8,223 bases of DNA from RECH01 sp964431105 (GTDB taxonomy: Bacteria > Cyanobacteriota > Cyanobacteriia > RECH01). The notes below the pieces were generated by a model. That model was not told the origin of the DNA. It worked only from the letters and a program-made list of their open reading frames with translations, and did no database searches. This document shows positions 1 to 6,118 of the stretch, one piece after another; position 1 is the stretch's first letter, and each line of letters begins with the position of its first letter. A program made the translations under genes and the position numbers. The stretch covers positions 1-8,223 of the forward strand of contig CAYSIR010000181.1 of the NCBI GenBank assembly GCA_964431105.1, read 5' to 3'.

Positions 1-1562
1 TACTGAAGCTTCGCGATCGCGTCCTTATCCACCAACAGCGATTGCGTTAGCAAATCCCGCACCGTCGCCACCAATACCCGTTCCGCCGTCACCTCAAACT
101 GCACCACAATGCGATCGACCCCCATCTGTCCCGGCGGCTCCAAATGCGCCACACAAACCTGATCATGGGATGTATCCAGCGATCGATAGGACTCCTGGCG
201 ATTTAGGCTGCTGCTGGTCATGCGTCCCTGTTCATCGTAGGTCACTTCCGCCTGCGCCACCTCTGCCACCTCGCCAATATCCAGCCGAATTTCTGTTTGA
301 CCCTCCTGCGCCACCTGCAACGTAATTGGCTCCTGCCGCACACAGGGATATTTCGTGCCTTGATTAAATAACTTAAAATAGGAATAGGTTTTGCTGTAGG
401 GTTCCCATAGCCGAATTGCGTAGCTATGCCGCAGATAATCATCCACTTCGGTAATTTGGGTGAGGGCGATCGCCCCATGCGCCACCGCCTCAAACGGCTT
501 ATGCATTTTTACCTTTTGCCGCCCAAAATACGATAGAATCAACTGCTGTACCGCTGGAATTTGGCAACTGCCGCCCACCAGTAGCACTAGCTCAATGTCT
601 GACTTACTCACGCCCTTCGACTGAGCGATCGCCAATACCTCATCCAACGCCCGCCGCACCTGTTCCAATAGCTGACGGGCTTCCAAAATCTCCGCCAAGC
701 CATCTCGATTTAGGCGAATCTCATAGGCGGTAAACGTTTCATCATCCAGCCAGCTTTCCGTTGCCTCTGCCTGCATGGAAAGCTGAATTTTTATCTTTTC
801 CGCTAGTTCCAGCAGCGTCAGCCAGGCTAATTCGCCCACTGTTTCGCGATCGCGCCCCAGGGTTTGCAGATAATCCTCCACAATCCACTGATCAATATCC
901 ACCCCACCCACATAGGCATCCGACTTGGCAATCACCTCCGCCTTGAGCGATCGCGCCCCTGCATTCGTCGCCACCGTCCGCACCAAACTCAAATCCAGCG
1001 TGCCGCCCCCAAAATCAATCACCAACACCCGCGAACCCGGTCGCCGCACGGCATAGCCCAACGCCGCCGCTGTTGATTCATCCACCATCTGCACCGTCGG
1101 CACCTGGAATAGATCGCCCATCGTGCGAAACCAGTCCACATAGCGCTCAAATGCCCCCACCGGCACGGTAAATACCAGATGACGCGGCTCGATATCTAGC
1201 TTACCTATTTGCTCCCATACTTGAGTTAAAAATGCTTCCGAAATGGCCGCCGCCGAATAGAGTTGCCCATCGAGTTGACGCGGCGGCGGCTGAAAATCGG
1301 CGGCGAGATCCCGCTTAAAGGACTGAAACGATCGCTCCGGCATGGCAAAGGCTAAACGCTGCGATCGCACTGGTTCACCAAACACCAGCGTGTTCGTATC
1401 CTTGACCACCGCCAAGCTAGGAATCACACTCACCGCGCCCCGTGGCGTTTGGATGCGGCGCGACAGTCCCTCAAAGTGCAGGGTTTGCGGTTTTTGGGTC
1501 GTCGGGTCTTGGATGGCAACCACCGTATTGCTGGTGCCAAAATCAATGGCGATCGCCGTCAT
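1..1562 (-). CDS. Hsp70-family ATPase/chaperone-like protein, C-terminal end cut off by window edge
   Basis: My translation from ATG 1562 gives 520 codons open to the window edge. The actin-like ATPase fold of Hsp70 is clear: phosphate-1 loop IDFGTSNTVVA (residues 6-16), candidate catalytic lysine in SFKRDL (81-86), TVPVGAFER (132-140), VDESTAAALGY (160-170, Glu162 matching the NEPTAAALAYG motif of DnaK), phosphate-2 loop IDFGGGTLDLSLV (182-194), adenosine loop LVLLVGGSCQIPAVQQL (325-341) and KPFEAVAHGAI (355-365, matching NPDEAVAxGAA). Residues about 395-505 look like a beta-rich substrate-domain remnant (FNQGTKYP, FEVTAERVLVATVRD). A full helical lid does not fit if the protein ends soon, as the shorter cyanobacterial Hsp70-family proteins of about 530 residues do. 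It diverges from DnaK, so no dnaK symbol is given. The expected role is ATP-driven binding of client proteins in the cytoplasm; the client is unknown. It lies 45 bp downstream of a membrane-protein gene and may be cotranscribed with it. No strong ribosome-binding site is visible before the start. Confidence 0.93.
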   Translation of the reverse strand, partial: MTAIAIDFGTSNTVVAIQDPTTQKPQTLHFEGLSRRIQTPRGAVSVIPSLAVVKDTNTLVFGEPVRSQRLAFAMPERSFQSFKRDLAADFQPPPRQLDGQLYSAAAISEAFLTQVWEQIGKLDIEPRHLVFTVPVGAFERYVDWFRTMGDLFQVPTVQMVDESTAAALGYAVRRPGSRVLVIDFGGGTLDLSLVRTVATNAGARSLKAEVIAKSDAYVGGVDIDQWIVEDYLQTLGRDRETVGELAWLTLLELAEKIKIQLSMQAEATESWLDDETFTAYEIRLNRDGLAEILEARQLLEQVRRALDEVLAIAQSKGVSKSDIELVLLVGGSCQIPAVQQLILSYFGRQKVKMHKPFEAVAHGAIALTQITEVDDYLRHSYAIRLWEPYSKTYSYFKLFNQGTKYPCVRQEPITLQVAQEGQTEIRLDIGEVAEVAQAEVTYDEQGRMTSSSLNRQESYRSLDTSHDQVCVAHLEPPGQMGVDRIVVQFEVTAERVLVATVRDLLTQSLLVDKDAIAKLQ

Positions 1563-1607
1563 GCTGACTCTGCCCCATTCTGCCAAGTGAACAACTCTAG
1601 CGCTAGC

Positions 1608-2189
1608 TTAATCGGTTTGGGCAATGGAGGGAAGCGATCGGCTCACCTTCGCCGGGCACAGGATGCGATCGCCCTGCCGATAGCCTACAAATCGCACATA
1701 GACCGCCTCACCAACTGCAATATCGGCAACATCTGCCTGATGCAGTTGCGGGTCATAGCTGACCAATTCCCAAGGCTGACCAATGGCCGCATAGCCCCAC
1801 TGCTCTAGCACATTATCCAATGGGGTAAATATCGGGACAATATTTTTTACAGGCAAGTCGGGTTTTGCCTGCGCCATTTTCACAACGCTAGGATAGTTGG
1901 TCAGCAAGGTCTGTAAGCACTCGAAACTGACGAGGTTCGCTTGGGCGATCGCCTGTTGGGATAGATGGCGATCGTCTTGCGTAGCTGGATAATCGCTGCT
2001 GTTCGGCGGCGTTGACGGCCCATCGGTCGGGGACTGGGGCGATCGCCGCTGGCTCGATCCATAGATGGCAAGTAGCGCGATCGCAATTCCGAGTACGATA
2101 AGGGTTTGATTAAGTAAAGTTTGAAGGTTCAAAGGACGTTCTCTCGATGGAAATAGTTGATGGCACTGCCCACAGTTGCCCTGCTCCAA
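1608..2189 (-). CDS. Single-pass membrane-anchored protein of unknown function
   Basis: I do not recognise a family. The 193-residue product has one hydrophobic segment at about residues 27-43 (LIVLGIAIALLAIY within it), then a Ser/Pro/Asp-rich linker (46-72). A soluble domain of about 120 residues follows, with a helical part (75-110) and a probable beta-rich part ending VYVRFVGYRQGDRILCPA (163-180). This looks like a signal-anchor protein with its domain outside the cytoplasm, though orientation is not proven. The start is uncertain. The longest frame uses TTG at 2189, preceded by AGG at 6 nt. An in-frame TTG at 2132 (codon 20) is preceded by GAGAG at 8 nt and would begin just before the membrane segment, giving 174 residues. 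No ATG is available in frame before codon 105. It sits between the glycosyltransferase (52 bp) and the Hsp70-family gene (45 bp) on the same strand. Its position next to the chaperone gene hints at a partner role, which is only inference. Confidence 0.75.
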   Translation of the reverse strand: MEQGNCGQCHQLFPSRERPLNLQTLLNQTLIVLGIAIALLAIYGSSQRRSPQSPTDGPSTPPNSSDYPATQDDRHLSQQAIAQANLVSFECLQTLLTNYPSVVKMAQAKPDLPVKNIVPIFTPLDNVLEQWGYAAIGQPWELVSYDPQLHQADVADIAVGEAVYVRFVGYRQGDRILCPAKVSRSLPSIAQTD

Positions 2190-2241
2190 CCCATACCTGT
2201 TGTTGATGGTCGCTTGGGTAGAGCGATCGGCTCAGCTATAC

Positions 2242-3732
2242 TCATGATTCAGCTTTCTCGGCTAGATAGCATTCGTCTGGAATAAGATTCTGTCTTGAGA
2301 ATGCCAGGTAGGCTAGCGTCGGCACAAAGCCAATCAATGAATCGATAGCGAGGAATGCGGGCGGACTGCCTGCTAATGTTAGAATAAAATAGGTAGAACT
2401 GCTAATGCAGTAAATTGAAGCTGCATTTACAAAAATTTGAATGGGGCGATCGCGCCTGGGCATCATCAGAAATATGATTGGAATCAATATGGTGACATAC
2501 CAAGACGGATTCCAGGGCGTTGCCACCCAAAATATAAACAGCGTCGCCCAGCCAAGGCATAAAATCAGATAATCTTCTGGGCTTAGATGTTTGGCAATTC
2601 CCATCACTCGGAATCCAAATAAGACACTGATGCCAGCAACGGCATACAGGGAACAATAGGTTAGGTAGCTAGCCCACTTTGACAAAAGATAGACGCGGTA
2701 AGCATTTTCGCCACTCAATGCGCTAGGCAATAGGTTCGGTAAATGCCTAAAGAAAGTGACTAAAAATAAATGAATAGAGCGATCGGCTCTGCCCGAAACC
2801 CCTGGGTTAAATAAACTGATCCAAGCGCTCGGCGTTTCTAGGAGTGTTAGAGAGCCGACAGCAATCACCAAAATTGAAAGGAATATAGATAGAGCAATCA
2901 GCCGAATTTTTCGCGTTTTTAGAATGTGTGCGCCGATGAGCGGCATCCAAATCAGCGGCAGAGTTTTTGTGAAAAAACCGACCCATACCAGCAATACAGC
3001 ATTCAAAAGTTTACGAGATTGTATGGCGCTGATTAGAAGGATAAGTGATGTACAGAGAAATATATCTAAATGGGCTTGGCTGACAAGTTCAAATAGTAAA
3101 ATCGGGTTAACAAGATAAGCCAGAACGAGCGTTGACCCAGCGGGCGTAAATTTGAGTTTGCGATGGATGAGAAATGCATTGAAAATGTGAAAAACCAAGC
3201 AAAATAGTTTGAATATGTAAACAGCGAGAAGGATGCGAAAACGAAGGAACAGCGCCGATAGAATAAAGATAAATTGTGAGATTGGGCCATAGGTGGAGGT
3301 CTGATTCCAGTCGAAATAGGTCGATAGGGGAGATGGGAAATCGCCAGCCGGGACAATATAGGGATTGATGCCATCCAACATCATCAGGCCAGAGTGAAGA
3401 TAGGTGTAAATATCGGTTTTGGTGTTTGGGTAGGCGATGAATGCCAGCAGTAGGAATGATAAGGATGATAAAAGGATGGGTTGAAAGGCTGGAGCGGTCT
3501 GTTTTTGCGATGGTTCAGTGGGTTCAGGGTGCTGAGTGCGAAGGCGCTGTTTGAACCAGAGCAGATAGATGATGACAGCGCTAACATATTCACAGCCAAT
3601 TCTGATGTTATAAGGGGCAAAGGATGTTTCTCCTGAGACTCCAAATCGATATTGTTTAAGCAGCAGTTCAATGCACAAAAGACAAGCCAGAAAAAAGCCA
3701 GTGCTAGCCAGTCTGCGGTTAATTGAAGTCAT
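2242..3732 (-). CDS. GT-C fold polytopic membrane glycosyltransferase, GT87/mannosyltransferase-like
   Basis: This 496-residue protein has roughly ten to thirteen hydrophobic segments. It carries the pattern of polyprenyl-phosphate-sugar-dependent GT-C enzymes (GT87, MptA/MptB type): TDIYTYLHSGLMMLDGINPY at 106-125 with the expected early Asp (D107), TYGPISQF (147-154), VNPILLFELVSQAHLD (208-223), and a late Trp/Pro segment TPWNPSWYVTILIP (405-418). Such enzymes move one hexose from a lipid carrier onto a glycan or lipid on the outer face of the cytoplasmic membrane. Donor and acceptor cannot be read here. I chose ATG 3732 because it gives a short basic N-terminus (MTSINRRLAS) directly before the first membrane segment. 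The frame stays open to ATG 3858, but codons 1 to about 30 of that longer form lie in a MITE-like repeat. Neither start has a good Shine-Dalgarno. The gene is lower in GC than its flanks and nearly free of HIP1 sites, suggesting later acquisition. Confidence 0.85.
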   Translation of the reverse strand: MTSINRRLASTGFFLACLLCIELLLKQYRFGVSGETSFAPYNIRIGCEYVSAVIIYLLWFKQRLRTQHPEPTEPSQKQTAPAFQPILLSSLSFLLLAFIAYPNTKTDIYTYLHSGLMMLDGINPYIVPAGDFPSPLSTYFDWNQTSTYGPISQFIFILSALFLRFRILLAVYIFKLFCLVFHIFNAFLIHRKLKFTPAGSTLVLAYLVNPILLFELVSQAHLDIFLCTSLILLISAIQSRKLLNAVLLVWVGFFTKTLPLIWMPLIGAHILKTRKIRLIALSIFLSILVIAVGSLTLLETPSAWISLFNPGVSGRADRSIHLFLVTFFRHLPNLLPSALSGENAYRVYLLSKWASYLTYCSLYAVAGISVLFGFRVMGIAKHLSPEDYLILCLGWATLFIFWVATPWNPSWYVTILIPIIFLMMPRRDRPIQIFVNAASIYCISSSTYFILTLAGSPPAFLAIDSLIGFVPTLAYLAFSRQNLIPDECYLAEKAES

Positions 3733-3770
3733 ATATGGTTGGTTGGAGTGAGGTAATGATGAGCGGTTCG

Positions 3771-3858
3771 GTAGCCATCCTATTTGAATTGTGAACAAGT
3801 CCGCAGGACTCTTTCTCAGGACACCCATTTTCATTGACAACTCATTTAGGACTGCCAT
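3771..3858. repeat. MITE-like palindromic repeat, copy 1 (degenerate)
   Basis: This stretch aligns end to end with copy 2 at 3964-4053, about three-quarters identical by hand alignment with one 2-base gap. Both share AGTCCGCAGG and ATTGTGA. The ends are imperfect inverted repeats (GTAGCCATCCTATTTG at left; GGACTGCCAT at right). In the centre AGTCC-GCA-GGACT can fold. The copy runs through the 5' end of the longest glycosyltransferase frame and supplies its first ATG (3858). It contains no coding capacity for a transposase. Confidence 0.6.
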
Positions 3859-3954
3859 GGGCTAAGTGTAAGGCAAGGGCGATCGTTGGCTGTTCAAGTC
3901 TATCAAAACTCTTTTGAAATGTCTTTATCTGATGATTAGGCGTGCCAGCCCCTC

Positions 3955-4062
3955 AGTTAATCTATAGCAATCCTAGTTGGATTGTGAGAAGGAGTCCGCA
4001 GGTCTCCTTCTCACAACGCCCTTTTTTATTCAGAACCCATTTGGGATTGCTACAAATTAACT
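3955..4062. repeat. MITE-like palindromic repeat, copy 2, with 26-bp terminal inverted repeats
   Basis: The left end 3955-3980 and right end 4037-4062 are inverted repeats sharing AGTTAAT, three variable bases, then TAGCAATCC, and a weaker inner match. In the middle a perfect 13-bp stem (3982-3994 with 4004-4016, core GTGAGAAGGAG/CTCCTTCTCAC) closes a 9-base loop. The size (about 108 bp), the inverted ends and the lack of coding suggest a non-autonomous miniature element. No clear target-site duplication could be identified. Confidence 0.65.
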
Positions 4063-4107
4063 ATAAATATCTAGACGATCGCCCCTTGGTAGTGGTATCT
4101 ATGTGAA

Positions 4108-4148
4108 GATTTTGGGTGGTGTAGGCGTTGCCCGCACCACCTAAAATC
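4108..4148 (-). terminator. Strong hairpin downstream of the symporter gene; possible terminator or palindromic repeat
   Basis: GATTTTGGGTGGTG (4108-4121) pairs with CACCACCTAAAATC (4135-4148): 13 Watson-Crick pairs and one G/T position, around a 13-base loop that itself holds GGC-GTT-GCC. It starts 58 bp beyond the symporter stop codon. On the minus strand no T-run follows the stem, so it is not a textbook intrinsic terminator. It may act as a 3' stabiliser or be a genome-wide palindromic repeat. Confidence 0.4.
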
Positions 4149-4205
4149 CTTACCAATAACGACTATCCGCCCCTTTAAAGTTTGCGCAAAGAGCGATCGC
4201 CTATT

Positions 4206-5705
4206 TTATTTGTGAACTGGAGTAACGTCCTGTTCAGTGTAGGAACGAATACGGGTTTGCAGTTGCTCAAACGGGAACTCATGGGTGTGCCCAGTTGCAG
4301 TTTCGACCCACTGCCAGGCCAATACGCCAACGACCGAAACTACAACAGGAGCCGCAAAGCTGATGAGTAAGTCTCCACCCAATGGAATCGGTAGCCAGGG
4401 GCTAAAGTCTGGTTTTGGGAAGAACAGCGCTCCGGCCGCAATGCTGAACACACTGCACACAAAAGCAGAGGTGCCGCTAATGCGTCGGGAGTACAGTCCA
4501 TACAGAATCGGAAACAGCGCCCCGGCACACACTAGGTCTGCCAATAAAAATAGATACAGTACGTTGTAGCCTTGGGCGGCAATGAGAATGCAGGGAATGC
4601 TGACGGCCACTGTCAGGATGCGGGAAAAGCGCAATAGTCCCGATGGGGTTGTGCGAGGCAGCAAGCGCCGCAAATCAATAATCAGTACACTAATGAGTCC
4701 ATTGAGTAAGCTATCGAGGCTGCTCATCACTAACGCTAGCGCCAAGACCAGCACTAGCACGATCGCCCATAGTGGCACTGCCAATTCTTGCAGAAGCGTA
4801 AAAAAAGCAACATCAAACCCGCTCTCTAGGTTGAAATGCATGGCGATGAGACCTAAGCTACCGGCAATAAATAGCATCGGTAAGATAACCAATCCTGATG
4901 CCAGGAACGATCGCCGCACGGTTCCATCCGTTCGGCAGGCATAGACCCGCTGCCAGTTACTCTGGTTAAACATTTCGGCGGCAATGATCGCAATAATTAA
5001 CGTTGCGCCAAATTTGATGGCTGGACCGTTGTTGAAGGTGAGCAACTGGGGGGCGTTTTGCTGAACGGGGGCTAGTGCGGCGCTGAGTCCGCCTAGGTTT
5101 CCAATGGCGATCGCCAGCACAATGAGCAGTAGCGGCGTGATGATCGCAAACTGAACGGCATCTGTAAAAATGGTTGTTCCTAGGCCGCCGTAGGTAGTGT
5201 AGATAAATGTGGCGGTAATGACGACTAGCGCTGTCCAGCCGAGCGGCACATCCGCCAAAATATTGACAGCTTTGGCGATCGCTGTCAGTTCGGCCACTAG
5301 GTACACCAGCATATAAAAAGCAATAATTGCCAGCGTTAGGGCATACATGGCATTGCCAAAGCGGTACAGTACATACTCGTTTAGGGAATGCCCTTGCGGC
5401 ATCAATTGCCGAATGCGTGGGCCAATCCACACAAACCCAATCGACGGTACGGCCTGGGCAATACAATACCCAACGATGCCTGCTAACCCGCTGGTTGCGC
5501 CAACTTCGGCGGGGCTAAAAAGAATCCAAGCCCCCATGGCCGATGAAACAACGGTGGCAAACGCCATCCATCCACCGAATTGGTTGCGGCTGACCATGTA
5601 ATCTTCAAGATTGATGGTGCGACGGCTGGCGTTAACAAGGCCAACTAAGGTAAAGATTGCAGCCGTCACTAATGTAACCATCAAGGCGATCGCAGCAATA
5701 GACAT
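4206..5705 (-). CDS. Sodium:solute symporter (SSS family), candidate thiamine or thiamine-precursor transporter
   Basis: The 499-residue protein has about 13 membrane segments, the normal size for SSS (PutP/vSGLT-like) symporters. Family marks are a first-core-helix region VVSSAMGAWILFSPAEVGA (52-70), TTYGGLGTTIFTDAVQF (170-186), NWQRVYACRTDGTVRRSF (250-267) and VMSSLDSLLN (326-335), whose serines correspond to the usual sodium-site helix. It would carry a solute inward with Na+ across the cytoplasmic membrane. The protein sequence does not reveal the solute. The 5' leader holds a TPP riboswitch, so thiamine, HMP or the thiazole precursor is the leading inference; SSS-type transporters (ThiV) were earlier predicted for thiamine precursors from similar regulation. 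The start is ATG 5705, with AGGGGGT five bases upstream that can be masked by a hairpin. The short C-terminal tail (467-499) is hydrophilic and probably cytoplasmic. No thiamine-synthesis gene is in the window. Confidence 0.92.
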   Translation of the reverse strand: MSIAAIALMVTLVTAAIFTLVGLVNASRRTINLEDYMVSRNQFGGWMAFATVVSSAMGAWILFSPAEVGATSGLAGIVGYCIAQAVPSIGFVWIGPRIRQLMPQGHSLNEYVLYRFGNAMYALTLAIIAFYMLVYLVAELTAIAKAVNILADVPLGWTALVVITATFIYTTYGGLGTTIFTDAVQFAIITPLLLIVLAIAIGNLGGLSAALAPVQQNAPQLLTFNNGPAIKFGATLIIAIIAAEMFNQSNWQRVYACRTDGTVRRSFLASGLVILPMLFIAGSLGLIAMHFNLESGFDVAFFTLLQELAVPLWAIVLVLVLALALVMSSLDSLLNGLISVLIIDLRRLLPRTTPSGLLRFSRILTVAVSIPCILIAAQGYNVLYLFLLADLVCAGALFPILYGLYSRRISGTSAFVCSVFSIAAGALFFPKPDFSPWLPIPLGGDLLISFAAPVVVSVVGVLAWQWVETATGHTHEFPFEQLQTRIRSYTEQDVTPVHK

Positions 5706-5710
5706 AAGCT

Positions 5711-5741
5711 ACCCCCTAAGAAATCATGAGCGCTAGGGGAT
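5711..5741 (-). promoter_or_regulatory. Shine-Dalgarno-sequestering hairpin of the symporter leader (putative expression platform)
   Basis: On the minus strand AUCCCCUA (5741-5734) can pair with UAGGGGGU (5718-5711), 8 bp including one G-U, around a 15-base loop. The second arm contains the ribosome-binding site, five bases before ATG 5705. The first arm, read as CCCCUAGC, is also perfectly complementary over 8 nt to GCUAGGGG at the 5' side of the TPP aptamer (6036-6029). The two pairings exclude each other. This is the arrangement expected of a riboswitch acting on translation initiation, though the long distance (about 290 nt) makes it a proposal. Confidence 0.5.
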
Positions 5742-5807
5742 AGGCCGGTCAATGGTCAACCCATCTATGCAATATCCAGTTTTGATTCAGCCCCTCGCGA
5801 TCGCGTC

Positions 5808-5939
5808 TCATCGTTCAGACCCAACGCCCCAACCGCCATTTACACCAACCGCTAACTGACAGATAGGGTCAGAGTGTACGCCTAGACCATAGACGGCAGA
5901 ATCGTTGCCGTACCGCGATCGCTCGTCGTTGAGGTTCAT
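5808..5939 (-). CDS. Possible 43-residue small ORF in the riboswitch leader
   Basis: An ATG nine bases after the riboswitch P1 stem opens a 43-codon frame ending in TGA, starting MNLNDERSRYGNDS and containing GVHSDPICQLAVG and GVNGGWGVG. It fills much of the spacer between the aptamer and the symporter. No good Shine-Dalgarno precedes it and I recognise no family. A chance open frame is quite possible; a leader peptide is the alternative. Confidence 0.2.
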   Translation of the reverse strand: MNLNDERSRYGNDSAVYGLGVHSDPICQLAVGVNGGWGVGSER

Positions 5940-5947
5940 CGAAACCG

Positions 5948-6042
5948 CAATCAACACTTCCCTCCGCTGGCATTACCCAGACTCAGGTTCTGAGGGTGTA
6001 ATCTCAGCCTGGACTTCCATCACAGGCACCCCTAGCTGATTG
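5948..6042 (-). ncRNA. TPP riboswitch (THI element) controlling the symporter gene
   Basis: Read on the minus strand, the THI-box consensus is present in order: AGGGGTGCC (6034-6026), a P3 stem GCCTG/CAGGC, CTGAGA (6007-6002), ACACCCTCAGAACCTGA, then CTGG-GTAAT-GCCAGCG and AGGGA. P2 can form between AGGGTG and CACCCT. The closing P1 stem is perfect over 6 bp (CAATCA 6042-6037 with TGATTG 5953-5948). This is the aptamer that binds thiamine pyrophosphate and usually turns thiamine synthesis or transport genes off when the cofactor is plentiful. Small departures from the consensus are one extra base between CCTGA and TCTGG, and GCGGAGGGA instead of the common GCGUAGGGA. The element begins 77 bp after the response-regulator stop codon, and its end is 243 bp before the symporter start, the only gene it can control here. 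Confidence 0.92.
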
Positions 6043-6044
6043 TT

Positions 6045-6075
6045 ATCCTACCATTGTCGCGGCTGTTCGCTTCAA
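6045..6075 (-). promoter_or_regulatory. Weak promoter candidate before the TPP riboswitch
   Basis: On the minus strand TTGAAG (6075-6070) and TAGGAT (6050-6045) resemble -35 and -10 boxes. The 19-bp spacer is long, and the predicted start would fall at about 6038, slightly inside P1. A separate promoter is expected in this gap, but this exact assignment is a guess. Confidence 0.2.
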
Positions 6076-6118
6076 GTCTGGAGGGCTGCCTCGCTAGGAT
6101 CGTTGGATATGCGATCGC

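Larger units (their letters stand above)
3859..4205. other. Intergenic spacer, no gene
   Basis: Between the glycosyltransferase and symporter genes I see no plausible gene on either strand. The spacer holds the second MITE-like copy (3955-4062) and the hairpin at 4108-4148. The part from 3860 to 3954 shows nothing recognisable. Any promoter for the glycosyltransferase group would lie here or within the MITE copies, but no convincing -35/-10 pair was found. Confidence 0.7.

Noticed and set aside
2133..2189. CGQCH (a CXXCH-type haem c motif) near the N-terminus of the membrane protein
   Set aside because: It lies before the only membrane segment, in a part that vanishes if translation starts at TTG 2132. 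A haem c site would have to be outside the cytoplasm after a signal sequence.
3982..4027. Hairpin followed by a T-run read on the plus strand as an intrinsic terminator
   Set aside because: No plus-strand gene ends before it, and the stem is explained as the centre of the MITE-like element.
4966..5466. 166-codon minus-strand frame within the symporter
   Set aside because: It overlaps the SSS gene in another phase; its Cys/His/Arg-rich composition is typical of an out-of-frame reading.
5728..5760. TTGACC-type -35 box between the leader frame and the symporter
   Set aside because: No acceptable -10 box at the right distance, and a promoter there would bypass the riboswitch. The TTGACC repeat may be chance.
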